Of a stretch of DNA of 64,000 bases, positions 44,753-52,654 are shown piece after piece. Each line of letters begins with the position of its first letter. Positions within the stretch are counted from its first letter, which is position 1. The stretch is from assembly GCA_937958995.1 (NCBI GenBank), contig CALGAP010000019.1, positions 6,794 through 70,793 on the forward strand, given 5' to 3'. Under the pieces are notes generated by a model. That model did no database searches. It was not told the DNA's origin and was given only the letters and a program-made list of their open reading frames with translations. This DNA is from an uncultured Chitinophagaceae bacterium. Its GTDB lineage: Bacteria; Bacteroidota; Bacteroidia; Chitinophagales; Chitinophagaceae. The position numbers and the translations under genes were made by a program.

Positions 44753-45293
44753 GCGCTTTGTTTTCGAGATACAATTTTCTCAGCCGCTGCATGCACCGGT
44801 ATTTGATGGTCTTGATACTTTCTTCAGTATCGCCGGTGATCTCCGCGATTTTCGACATCGGTTCTTTTTTATAATAAAACAGTCCCAATACTTTCTTGCA
44901 TTTTTCTCCCAGTTCGTTAAAACATTTCCGCAACAGCTTCCCTTCATCATTTGATTTTTCTGCTGCGAAATCTTCATCCTGCGCAGGTTCTATGCCGGTG
45001 AAATCATCGCGGTAACTCGTCCTGGCGCGATGCGCCGAGTTGAGCTGGTTGATCCACTTATTCTGGCAGATTCTTCGGAAATATGCATTAAACTGGTCCA
45101 TGTTGCCGGCAAAACGACCTTCGCGCAGATTGATCCATGCTGCATACAGGCTTTCCTGGAAAATATCTTCTGCATCGGAAGCATTCCCTGAATTCTGTCT
45201 TATATACTGAAGCAACCACGGAAAATTGGTCGTAAAAAGATGTTTAAACGCTTCTTCAGGATGGGTGATGGGCCAGTCAGTTAAAACTTGCAA
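44739..45293 (-). CDS. ECF-type RNA polymerase sigma-70 factor
   Basis: A 184-residue protein with sigma region 2 (FKHLFTTNFPWLLQYIRQNSGNASDAEDIFQESLYAAW, then FNAYFRRICQNKWINQL) and region 4 (LRKCFNELGEKCKKVLGLFYYKKEPMSKIAEITGDTEESIKTIKYRCMQRLRKLY). It lacks region 1 and most of region 3, as ECF factors do. No ATG is available in frame: the best start is TTG at 45293, inside the right-hand copy, on the mRNA, of a 14-bp inverted repeat. It overlaps the anti-sigma-like gene by 14 bp, and the operon continues into TPR-CHAT and M28. Confidence 0.9.
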   Translation of the reverse strand: MQVLTDWPITHPEEAFKHLFTTNFPWLLQYIRQNSGNASDAEDIFQESLYAAWINLREGRFAGNMDQFNAYFRRICQNKWINQLNSAHRARTSYRDDFTGIEPAQDEDFAAEKSNDEGKLLRKCFNELGEKCKKVLGLFYYKKEPMSKIAEITGDTEESIKTIKYRCMQRLRKLYLENKAHGGI

Positions 45294-45363
45294 CGATTTA
45301 GGTACTTTATTTTGGAAGATAGTGAAAATACCAAATTATCGTGACCTGGATCGTTGCAAGTTT
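45284..45363. promoter_or_regulatory. 14-bp perfect inverted repeat spanning the sigma-factor start codon
   Basis: AAACTTGCAACGAT (45284-45297) is exactly complementary to ATCGTTGCAAGTTT (45350-45363), with 52 bp between. On the minus strand one arm lies just after the stop of the upstream gene (45372) and the other contains the TTG start codon (45293-45291) of the sigma factor. The RNA could therefore bury the start in a 14-bp stem. It could also be a DNA operator. No clear TAnnTTTG element lies between the arms. Confidence 0.6.
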
Positions 45364-45371
45364 GATGGTGA

Positions 45372-46025
45372 CTACTTCTTTCCTGCAAATCTTTGACGAA
45401 AGGCAAATGTTCCTGCGCCGCCCATCATCAGCACGATGCCTGCAATCACAGGAATACTGAATTTCGTTGGTTCCGCGTTCATTTCATAAGTGATCACTGC
45501 GTTGCCGAATGTATCGGTATCCTGTTTTACATTGCCGGCGCCTTCGGGCAGAAAAATTTTCTGCAACTGCTGAATGAGCATGCCGCCGGAGAGCAGGTTG
45601 CCGGTAAGCAGGAAGCAATTGTCAGACACTTTGGTTACGTTCGGGTCTTTCATATCCATTTTCACTTCCCATTTGCCATTGCCTTTGTATTGCGCCATGC
45701 CGCGGGCCTTAACGGTGGTGCGTGAAGTGCGGTTGTTTTCGTCGAGATCAGTTTTTACTTCTTCCAGTATAAGCGATGCCATTTGCCTTTCCATATCTCT
45801 CTTGAAAATGGTGGGGTTGCTGGCTACCGAGCTGGCCTTGAACGACTGCCATTGCAATGCTGTCATTTTCATGCGTAGCTCCATGGTGGCATCTCCGAGC
45901 CGGTCAATATGTATGTCAATTTCCTGGTTAAGACCTGTAGGGTCTTGTGCTTGCTGGCATAAGGCAGTAGTGGTATTGATGATGATGCAGCCAAAAACGA
46001 GTATGCTGACAAAAATCTTTTTCAT
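45372..46025 (-). CDS. Exported protein with C-terminal membrane anchor, function unknown
   Basis: A 217-residue protein with a signal peptide (1-23, ending TALCQ), a beta-rich soluble domain (about 30-185; IDIHIDRLGDATMELRMKMT; YKGNGKWEVKMDMKDPN; NAVITYEMNAEP) and a C-terminal hydrophobic helix (about 190-210, PVIAGIVLMMGGAGTFAF) ending in a basic tail. This is the layout of a periplasmic domain tethered to the inner membrane. No family is recognised. It is 24 bp after the transglutaminase-like gene and 78 bp before the sigma gene on the same strand, so it may belong with either unit. Confidence 0.65.
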   Translation of the reverse strand: MKKIFVSILVFGCIIINTTTALCQQAQDPTGLNQEIDIHIDRLGDATMELRMKMTALQWQSFKASSVASNPTIFKRDMERQMASLILEEVKTDLDENNRTSRTTVKARGMAQYKGNGKWEVKMDMKDPNVTKVSDNCFLLTGNLLSGGMLIQQLQKIFLPEGAGNVKQDTDTFGNAVITYEMNAEPTKFSIPVIAGIVLMMGGAGTFAFRQRFAGKK

Positions 46026-46049
46026 AATACTTATAGTTGATGAGGTGAA

Positions 46050-47729
46050 TTACCTCAGTGAGGTTAATATTTGTTGAGCAATCTGCTGGTTGTTGTTGGT
46101 AGAAACGATCAGTCCTTCCACGCGGCCGTTGCGTGCGCGCAGCGCGCCAATCCAGGGAAACTGTTGTCCGTTGGCAGCCGAGAAGCCGCTCAGCACGGTG
46201 AAACCGTTCATGGTGCCCGTTTGCTGGTAACCGATCTGGATATTGCTGGCGTAAAGCATCATCCGCAAATCTTCCATTGCCTGCTCTACGGAATAGGAAT
46301 CGGGAAAGTCGTACACTTCTGCCGTGGCGGCGTCATTGGGACAACGAATTACTGCAGCCAGCATGGGTACATTGGGATAAGGCCTGCGTACCACCTGGGA
46401 ACCGCGCGGATAGACAAACTTGATGTTGCCGTTGTAGGTCACGTAGTTGGCGTTGCCTCCGCCGCCTCCGCCACCAGGATTATTGCCACCGCCGCCACCG
46501 CCGGTGTTGCCGCTGCCCATGTTGGAGTTGGGTGCATTCGCAAAATCATTATTCTGCGCTCCGCCTTCCCATTTGGCAACGATTTCATCAATTTTTTGCT
46601 GGGTGAAATTATCTTCCTTCAGTTCCATAGGTTGCACACCGTTTTTCAGTTCCTGCGACACGTCCACGATATAGTACCTGTCGTCGCCCATCTGTGCGCG
46701 CTGGAAGAACTCGTTCAGTTCTTTCATACCCATCTGAAGAGCCTCATCTGCCGATTTGGATCCGCCGATGCCTGCGCCCCCGATGGCGGTAGCTTCAATG
46801 GCGTAATATTGTCCGTTGAGGCGGAAGCCAGGATACGCATGTCCCGGAATGTAGAAGATCACCGGGTCCATACCGGCATTGCGCATCACGCTGGCATACA
46901 GGAAGCTGAGTTCGATACACAGGCCGGTGTTATTACGAAGCACCTCGCGCGGCAGCCGCACGCGTTGCACCAGCGTTTGAATATCACCGGTACTCGAGGG
47001 AACGGCTTGCGTGCTGCTGTACACCATGCCCGAACGTAAGGTAGCTTCGTAAATAGCTTTCAGGAACCGCACACCTTCTTCGGCAGTGCGGGTAACGCCG
47101 GCTGTCTCACCTTTCAGTATCTTTTCCTGTATTTTGCCGGTATAGTAGCGTACCACCGGGTCTTCGGCCGTAATAAAGCAAACCGACAGCGGGTTGTTTT
47201 GCATAATGTCTGCGTAGCTCACGATTTCCGATGCCGGCATATCTGTGTATGCAAAATCGCCTATCGCCATCATGGTGAAGGTAAACGTCTCCTTGATCTC
47301 TTTACGGTTTCCGGCCGGTCCCCAGGAGATCCTCAGTTCAGCCTTCTCTTTAGATTGGCTGTTTTTCTCCGTGATCTTCTGGTCGAAGGCGGGATAGCCC
47401 ATGGCCACAATCTTTTGTCCGGGCAGCACGTTGGGTGAGGTGATGGCCTCCTGCCACTCATCGATATATTTCGGGATACGGTATTCCACTTTCAGGTTTT
47501 CCGCCATTTTATCGCCATCATTTTCGATAATGGCCTTAAACAGATTGTACCTGCCTCCGAGTACTTCGGGATTAGCATACACTTTGTAAGCCGCAGGCAT
47601 AATGTAGGTCGCCGGTTTTATCTTCACTTTAAGGTCGGGCGAGCCGCTGAAAAACCAGCCATAAGAGAACAGTAGCGCTCCGGCGACAAACAGCAAAATC
47701 GGCCCGAGCGGATTTTTAATGAATCGCAT
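46050..47729 (-). CDS. Membrane-anchored transglutaminase-like protein
   Basis: A 559-residue protein with one N-terminal membrane helix (about 9-27) and a beta-rich domain (about 30-155). The transglutaminase-like core (about 185-320) carries Cys271 in NNTGLCIELSFLYASVMRNAG, His297 in IPGHAYPGF and Glu312 in YYAIEAT at the position where the family usually has Asp. A Gly/Asn-rich linker of about 30 residues (about 398-428) precedes a C-terminal domain (about 430-559; VYDFPDSYSVEQAMEDLRMML). Such proteins may cross-link or hydrolyse peptides, or serve as inactive binding modules. The Glu substitution leaves activity open. It is the first gene of the minus-strand run. Confidence 0.75.
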   Translation of the reverse strand: MRFIKNPLGPILLFVAGALLFSYGWFFSGSPDLKVKIKPATYIMPAAYKVYANPEVLGGRYNLFKAIIENDGDKMAENLKVEYRIPKYIDEWQEAITSPNVLPGQKIVAMGYPAFDQKITEKNSQSKEKAELRISWGPAGNRKEIKETFTFTMMAIGDFAYTDMPASEIVSYADIMQNNPLSVCFITAEDPVVRYYTGKIQEKILKGETAGVTRTAEEGVRFLKAIYEATLRSGMVYSSTQAVPSSTGDIQTLVQRVRLPREVLRNNTGLCIELSFLYASVMRNAGMDPVIFYIPGHAYPGFRLNGQYYAIEATAIGGAGIGGSKSADEALQMGMKELNEFFQRAQMGDDRYYIVDVSQELKNGVQPMELKEDNFTQQKIDEIVAKWEGGAQNNDFANAPNSNMGSGNTGGGGGGNNPGGGGGGGNANYVTYNGNIKFVYPRGSQVVRRPYPNVPMLAAVIRCPNDAATAEVYDFPDSYSVEQAMEDLRMMLYASNIQIGYQQTGTMNGFTVLSGFSAANGQQFPWIGALRARNGRVEGLIVSTNNNQQIAQQILTSLR

Positions 47730-47797
47730 CTTGAGTGTTTTAGTTGGGGGTGAATAGGGTTGTTTAGAAGTATATCAGGTAAGGTGGGAGAAGGTGA

Positions 47798-47959
47798 ACA
47801 GGGGGGAACAGGACGAAACCACCACTGTGCATATCTCCATCTACAACGAATCGCGCGAAAGAATGGAAATTGATCAATAGCGATGACCCACAGGTGAGAG
47901 AAAAAGCAATGCGGGGCACGATGACGCAGAAGAAAATCGTGCTGGAGGAATTGAAATAA
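47798..47959 (+). pseudogene. Possible 3' remnant of a protein-coding gene
   Basis: In the 271-bp gap 47730-48000 one plus-strand frame is open from 47798 to a TAA at 47957-47959. It ends in a protein-like sequence (EWKLINSDDPQVREKAMRG, then TMTQKKIVLEELK) but has no usable start. A second frame just upstream reads TTVHISIYNESRE before stopping at 47878-47880, as if a frameshift split one gene. No family is recognised, and it may be chance. Nothing else is seen in this gap. Confidence 0.25.
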
Positions 47960-48000
47960 GCGGGAAAATTCTTTTGGAAGCCCGCGTTCAGCGACCCCGT

Positions 48001-49110
48001 TTACAGGATGCCATGTTTCGTGAGAATATCCAATATTGCAGGCTTTAGTACTTGCAGCATTCTGTCGAAACCAATATCATTGGGGTGCGTCCCATCCGTA
48101 GTACCTTCATGATCATCTCCCAGCAGTTGGTCTGCTGGTATGAAGTAGATATTCTTCACGCCTTTTTGCTGAAGCAGCTCAAATTCCTTTCGCGCGTTTT
48201 CATTTTGCTGGCGAACCCGTTCTCCCACTTTTTGATCGAAGTAACCATGTTCCCTGATCACACTTTGCACCAGGATGATGGGCGCGGAAGGATGCTTCGC
48301 CCTGATGGCATTAACCAGGTAAGCGGTTCTCTGCTTTATTTCTTCCGGTGAGGGATTGGGAATGCAGTCGAGAACGAAAGCGTCAGCATCCACAGAAGCC
48401 ACGAGGTCGGCAGCGGCCTTTTCCATTTTGGCACTTCCGCTGAGTCCCATGTTGATGAAGTTCAAACCAGTTGCTCTCGACAAACGAGCGGGGTAGGCCA
48501 TTCCGGGCCTGCTGGCTGAAGATCCCTGCACAATACTCGATCCATAAATCAATATCCTTTTGCGGAAAGGCTCAGCGCCGGCCCTGATGGTGCTGCCGTC
48601 ATCGATACCGATCTCAACATCACTAACCTTGTCGTATAGGGGCAGGTACAAAAGACATTCCTTTTCGCTGCTGTCCATATTTTTGACGATGACGGCTTCT
48701 GAGCAGCGTGCTTCAGGTCTTCCCGCCCCGGCAAACTGCCATTTGCCATCGTTCTTGATATAGAGGTCGAGGCCTTTGTTGGCTATCGAGGTCATGTTGG
48801 TGTAGGGCGCTGCATCGGTCACACACCATTTTGCCGAAATGGTACTACTGTTGGTTACAAATGAGATGGCCATACCCGCGGAATGGGTCAGCAGTCTTTT
48901 TACGCTGCGAGGTAATGCCGGATATTCGGCGCTGTCTACCCTGTTAAATTCAGTTGTATGGGGAAATATTTTACCTGTGATTGTTAACGAAGAGGTTTTC
49001 GTATAAACTGGTGTTTTTACTTGTGCGGAAAGTTTTGCCATAAAAACTATTTGCAGTACAAAGATGCCTGCTATTCGTACCGACATGATCCGGAATCTGT
49101 TTGTCATCAT
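48001..49110 (-). CDS. SGNH/GDSL-type hydrolase, exported
   Basis: A 369-residue protein with a signal peptide (about 1-30, ending KLSAQ), an N-terminal beta-sandwich (about 40-180) typical of two-domain SGNH hydrolases, and a C-terminal SGNH domain. The catalytic Ser is in IYGSSIVQGSSA, the oxyanion Gly in NMGLSGSAKME, and the Asp/His pair in DGTHPNDIGF. These enzymes hydrolyse acyl esters of sugars or lipids. It is the last gene of the sigma/FecR/SusCD locus, 13 bp after the PafA-type phosphatase, so it may deacylate the substrate imported by the locus. Confidence 0.88.
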   Translation of the reverse strand: MMTNRFRIMSVRIAGIFVLQIVFMAKLSAQVKTPVYTKTSSLTITGKIFPHTTEFNRVDSAEYPALPRSVKRLLTHSAGMAISFVTNSSTISAKWCVTDAAPYTNMTSIANKGLDLYIKNDGKWQFAGAGRPEARCSEAVIVKNMDSSEKECLLYLPLYDKVSDVEIGIDDGSTIRAGAEPFRKRILIYGSSIVQGSSASRPGMAYPARLSRATGLNFINMGLSGSAKMEKAAADLVASVDADAFVLDCIPNPSPEEIKQRTAYLVNAIRAKHPSAPIILVQSVIREHGYFDQKVGERVRQQNENARKEFELLQQKGVKNIYFIPADQLLGDDHEGTTDGTHPNDIGFDRMLQVLKPAILDILTKHGIL

Positions 49111-49123
49111 GCAATGAAATTTG

Positions 49124-50788
49124 TTATTTTTCTAAAATTTCGCTGATAGGCTCGCCAATGGAGCCACTTGGCAGCTGAATGTGTAAAAGGAAGCTAACCG
49201 TTGGCGCAATGTCGGAAATAGAAATTTGCCGTGTGGTGCTTCCGTGCTTTATACCCCAACCCATCCAAACCAGCGGTATATGCGAATCGTATGAACTCCA
49301 ATGCCCATGGTCAACCCCGGTTTTTGATTTGGAAGGAAAATATCCCGTCTTTGATACCAGGAAGATCACGCCGCTTCTTTCGCGGTGGTACCCGTTTCTG
49401 AGCCTTTCGAGTAGTGCGGTGGGAAGGTTGGCGTTGGCCAGGTCATTCAGGTCTACTGCCCATGCAAATTCATCCTTTTGCTGGAAAAAATCCACGCAGT
49501 CCTTCCGGATGGCATTTTCGTCCAGTTGGGCATTCCTGATCAATGTATAGTCCAGGTGCACTTCATTATTTACCAGGCTTCGAATGATCTTACTTTGTCC
49601 GTATTTTTTTTCGAGAAAAGCATTGACTTCTTCCAGGAGCGAGGAGCTGTTGAGCCATCCGCCGGGGAGCCGGTGATCGTTGAGCAATCCCGGGTTGTGC
49701 GGCGCGCCGTGATCGGCCGTAAGAAAAACGGTGTAACTGCCTTTTCCCAGCCGCTTGTCGAGAAAATCAAAAAAATCTGCCAGGTCTTTGTCAAGACGCA
49801 GGTAAGTGTCTTCCACTTCAATGGAATTAATCCCAAACTGGTGTCCCACATAATCGGTTGATGAAAGGCTGATAGCCAGAAAATCGGGCACTGTGTTGTT
49901 GCCCAGGTTTTCGTTTTCCACAGCCCTTTTTGCCATGTCCAGGGTAAGTGTGTTACCAAAGGGTGTCGACAGAATGATACTCCTGCCGATTGTTTTGGCC
50001 AGTTCGCCTAACCTTACCGGGAAACCAGCCTCTTTAGTTCCTTTATAAGGAGTTTCGTAGGTATTGAGGTCAGGGGTGCTTTGCAGATAGGTGTCGATTG
50101 GATACAGTGTGTTCCAGTCTTCCCGCAGGTATTTGTCAACCAGCTTTTCTTCGTTCAGTTTCTTCACCCATTCTGGCAATTCTTTCATATACCAGGAGCT
50201 GCTGATCCAGTTGCCGGTAGTACCCTCCATCCAGTAAGCGGCATCGGCGGCATGACCGGCCGGTAAAATGGCGCCGCGGTCTTTGATAGAAATACCGATG
50301 TTTTTCGACCGGAAATTGGTCGCCAGCTTTAGCTCGTCGGTTACGGTGGTGGTCAACAGGTTTTTGGGCGACATCTTTCCTGCATCTGAATGGCTGCCCA
50401 CCGCCTGCACGGTGCTGTCGCCCACGCAATACATCGGGGCCCCGGTTTTTTGTTCGATAAAGTCATTACCGGCAATGCCATGAATAGCCGGTACCGTGCC
50501 GGTGTATACCGAGGCGTGGCCAATGGCGGTTTTGGTGGGCAGGTAGTTGATGATGGTGTTTTCGCAGGTAAATCCCTCGCTCAGCATTCTGCGAAACCCG
50601 CCGGTGCCGTAGCGGTCGTAGTAGCGGTACAGGTAATCCCATCTCATCTGATCAACTACAATACCCACCACCAGTTTTGGACGAGGCAGTGAGGACTGGT
50701 TGTTCCCCTGGGTAAAAGCGGCGGTTGCGGCGATCGAGGAGATAAGCAGCAGGATTAACCGGGCAAAAGTGTTCAATCCCATATTCAT
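49124..50788 (-). CDS. PafA-type alkaline phosphatase
   Basis: A 554-residue exported enzyme (signal peptide about 1-26). The alkaline phosphatase superfamily fold has a metal Asp in VVDQMRWDYLYRYYDRYG and the nucleophile Thr85 in YLPTKTAIGHASVYTGTVP. The monoesterase-specific Lys169 and Arg171 are in ISIKDRGAILPAGHAADAAYW, matching the Lys/Arg pair of PafA, and later metal ligands are in FLTADHGAPHNPG and GVDHGHWS. PafA enzymes release phosphate from many organic phosphomonoesters in the periplasm. The gene follows two glycerophosphodiesterases, whose product glycerol-3-phosphate it could dephosphorylate. Confidence 0.92.
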   Translation of the reverse strand: MNMGLNTFARLILLLISSIAATAAFTQGNNQSSLPRPKLVVGIVVDQMRWDYLYRYYDRYGTGGFRRMLSEGFTCENTIINYLPTKTAIGHASVYTGTVPAIHGIAGNDFIEQKTGAPMYCVGDSTVQAVGSHSDAGKMSPKNLLTTTVTDELKLATNFRSKNIGISIKDRGAILPAGHAADAAYWMEGTTGNWISSSWYMKELPEWVKKLNEEKLVDKYLREDWNTLYPIDTYLQSTPDLNTYETPYKGTKEAGFPVRLGELAKTIGRSIILSTPFGNTLTLDMAKRAVENENLGNNTVPDFLAISLSSTDYVGHQFGINSIEVEDTYLRLDKDLADFFDFLDKRLGKGSYTVFLTADHGAPHNPGLLNDHRLPGGWLNSSSLLEEVNAFLEKKYGQSKIIRSLVNNEVHLDYTLIRNAQLDENAIRKDCVDFFQQKDEFAWAVDLNDLANANLPTALLERLRNGYHRERSGVIFLVSKTGYFPSKSKTGVDHGHWSSYDSHIPLVWMGWGIKHGSTTRQISISDIAPTVSFLLHIQLPSGSIGEPISEILEK

Positions 50789-50827
50789 GACTTGGTTTTT
50801 GAAGAGGGCACTAAACTGTTGAACTTC

Positions 50828-51724
50828 TTAACGCAGGTTTTTACTTTTCAAATAATGGATCAGGTATTCGGGGCGGTCCGTTTGAATGATCCGTGCGTTT
50901 AGAGTATGAATCAGGTAGCCATAACCGTTATCCGGATTGTCCAGCGACGCATCGTCGTCGTGCCCACCGGCCAGGGTGTCCCAAAGTGTGTTGTACCAGA
51001 TGAGGCTTTTGCCTTTCAGCATATTTACAACCTGCCTGGGCAAAGGATTGCTGTCAGAAGCATATACCAGTTCAAAGGCTACTGGCTTCAGTTCTTTCAG
51101 AAAATCTTCTATTTTCTGCAGGGCGTTTGGCTGGTCAAGGTTTACAATTGGCATGTAAATAATCTTGTCGAGGTATTTGCCAAACTCCTGCTTTACCCGC
51201 GCCGCGGGTTGGGATCCTTTCATGATCACGTGATCGGTGGTGCCGGTTTTTTCCAGCAAGGCATATACTTCGTCAAATAATTCATAGGCCTTATCAAGGT
51301 TCAGCATCACTTTTCCTTTAGCCGCCAGCAAGGCTTCTTCCAGCGTAGGCACCTGGTGCCTGGTCCGGATGGCAGCGCCGTTTTTCAGCTTCAGTGTTTT
51401 GATGGAGTCGAGTGTCCAGTCAGACACCCTGCCTTTTCCCGTCGTGGTTCTGTCCAGTGTCCTGTCGTGCATTAAAACCAGGTGACCATCTTTGGTCCTG
51501 GCTACGTCTACTTCAATAATGTCAACTCCCAGTTTGATGGCATTTTCAATTGCCAGGATCGAGTTTTCCGGCGCATAGCGCCAATCTCCGCGGTGGGCTA
51601 CCACCATCACCTGGCTGGTGTTTTTGTCGAAAAGCTTTTTTCGTATCCCTGCAATCCTGTCCTGTGCAAAAAGGCCTGTGGCAAAGAGAAAGAGAAAAAT
51701 TTTTAGCAAGCAAATCTTTTTCAT
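50828..51724 (-). CDS. Glycerophosphodiester phosphodiesterase, exported (copy 2)
   Basis: A 298-residue GDPD-family TIM barrel with a signal peptide (1-20, ending FAQ). The active-site motifs are intact: VVAHRGDWRYAPENS (His-Arg and Glu), GVDIIEVDVARTKDG (metal Glu/Asp) and LVLMHDRTLDRTT (catalytic His). The reaction splits glycerophosphodiesters into an alcohol and glycerol-3-phosphate. It is a paralogue of the next gene upstream, 13 bp away, with the same length and layout. Two intact copies suggest different head-group preference. The active sites differ at HRGD versus HRGE and at EVDV versus EIDV. Confidence 0.93.
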   Translation of the reverse strand: MKKICLLKIFLFLFATGLFAQDRIAGIRKKLFDKNTSQVMVVAHRGDWRYAPENSILAIENAIKLGVDIIEVDVARTKDGHLVLMHDRTLDRTTTGKGRVSDWTLDSIKTLKLKNGAAIRTRHQVPTLEEALLAAKGKVMLNLDKAYELFDEVYALLEKTGTTDHVIMKGSQPAARVKQEFGKYLDKIIYMPIVNLDQPNALQKIEDFLKELKPVAFELVYASDSNPLPRQVVNMLKGKSLIWYNTLWDTLAGGHDDDASLDNPDNGYGYLIHTLNARIIQTDRPEYLIHYLKSKNLR

Positions 51725-51737
51725 AGTCTTTGTTTAA

Positions 51738-52634
51738 CTATCGCCTGTTGTTTTTTTCCAGATAATCCAGCAGCAGAAAGGGACGGTCTGTCATGATAGC
51801 GTCCGCCCCTTTTTTCAATAGCCAGCCATAGCTGTTTTCGAGGTCGGTAGTGGCCAGCTCATCGTCATGGCCATCGTTAAATTTCTGGCCGACCAGGGAA
51901 TTAAACCAAACCCTGATTCCTTTTTTCTTTATCTCCGGAATCCTGTCCAGAATCGGATCTTTGTCGTTGCTAAAAGCGATGCCTATGACAGCTGCGTTGG
52001 TGTTTTCGAGATAATCGTTCAGTTGTTCATTTGATTTGTCGGTACCTGCCGTCACCACTGGAATGTAATTGATCTTGTTGATGTCTTCGCCAAAAAGTTC
52101 TTTCATCCTGGCAGATGGCATAGTACTCCGGAAAATAAGCTGGTTCAGGCAGTCCACCTTGCGGGCGATGGCCAGCACTTTTTCCCTAACGGGTTGCCAT
52201 TTGTCTATGTGAAGCAGCACCTTGCCTTTGCAAAGCCGCAGCACTTCTTCCAGCGTAGGCACCTGTTGTCTTGTTTGCGTGTTGATGCCGGTCTTCAGGC
52301 GCAATGCTTTGATTTCTGCGAGGGTCAGGTCGCTGACTTTTCCTCTGCCGTTGGTGGTGCGGTTGACTGTTGCATCGTGCATGATCACGATCTCGCCGTC
52401 TTTGGTTTCCTGCACATCGATCTCAATACCATCAAAACCTGCATCGATGCAATTTTGGAAGGCCTGCAATGAATTTTCCGGTGCATTTCTCCATTCGCCG
52501 CGATGCGCAATAATCATCACATAATTACTGGTGTCGGTTAGCCTCGAAAGGGGAAAGCGGGCGCCGTTGTTTCCCTGCGCAAAGGAAACAACGGGCCAGC
52601 ATACCACGAGGCATATAAACAACAATTTCCTCAT
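51738..52634 (-). CDS. Glycerophosphodiester phosphodiesterase, exported (copy 1)
   Basis: A 298-residue GDPD-family protein with a signal peptide (1-19, ending SFAQ). Motifs: IIAHRGEWRNAPENSLQAF, GFDGIEIDVQETKDGEI and VIMHDATVNRTTNGRG, all catalytic residues present. It lies 20 bp after susD and 13 bp before its paralogue. Placement directly behind SusCD is where substrate-specific enzymes of such loci sit, so glycerophosphodiester bonds are probably part of the imported substrate. Confidence 0.93.
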   Translation of the reverse strand: MRKLLFICLVVCWPVVSFAQGNNGARFPLSRLTDTSNYVMIIAHRGEWRNAPENSLQAFQNCIDAGFDGIEIDVQETKDGEIVIMHDATVNRTTNGRGKVSDLTLAEIKALRLKTGINTQTRQQVPTLEEVLRLCKGKVLLHIDKWQPVREKVLAIARKVDCLNQLIFRSTMPSARMKELFGEDINKINYIPVVTAGTDKSNEQLNDYLENTNAAVIGIAFSNDKDPILDRIPEIKKKGIRVWFNSLVGQKFNDGHDDELATTDLENSYGWLLKKGADAIMTDRPFLLLDYLEKNNRR

Positions 52635-52654
52635 TAATATGAATTGAGTAAATT

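Noticed and set aside
46440..46510. GCC/CCG-rich tract that might be a microsatellite
   Set aside because: It encodes the Gly/Asn linker of the transglutaminase-like protein and is too irregular for a slippage tract.
46071..47039. 322-codon plus-strand frame with a hydrophobic Ala/Val/Gly stretch
   Set aside because: It is the complement of the transglutaminase-like gene. The odd stretch comes from its glycine-linker codons.
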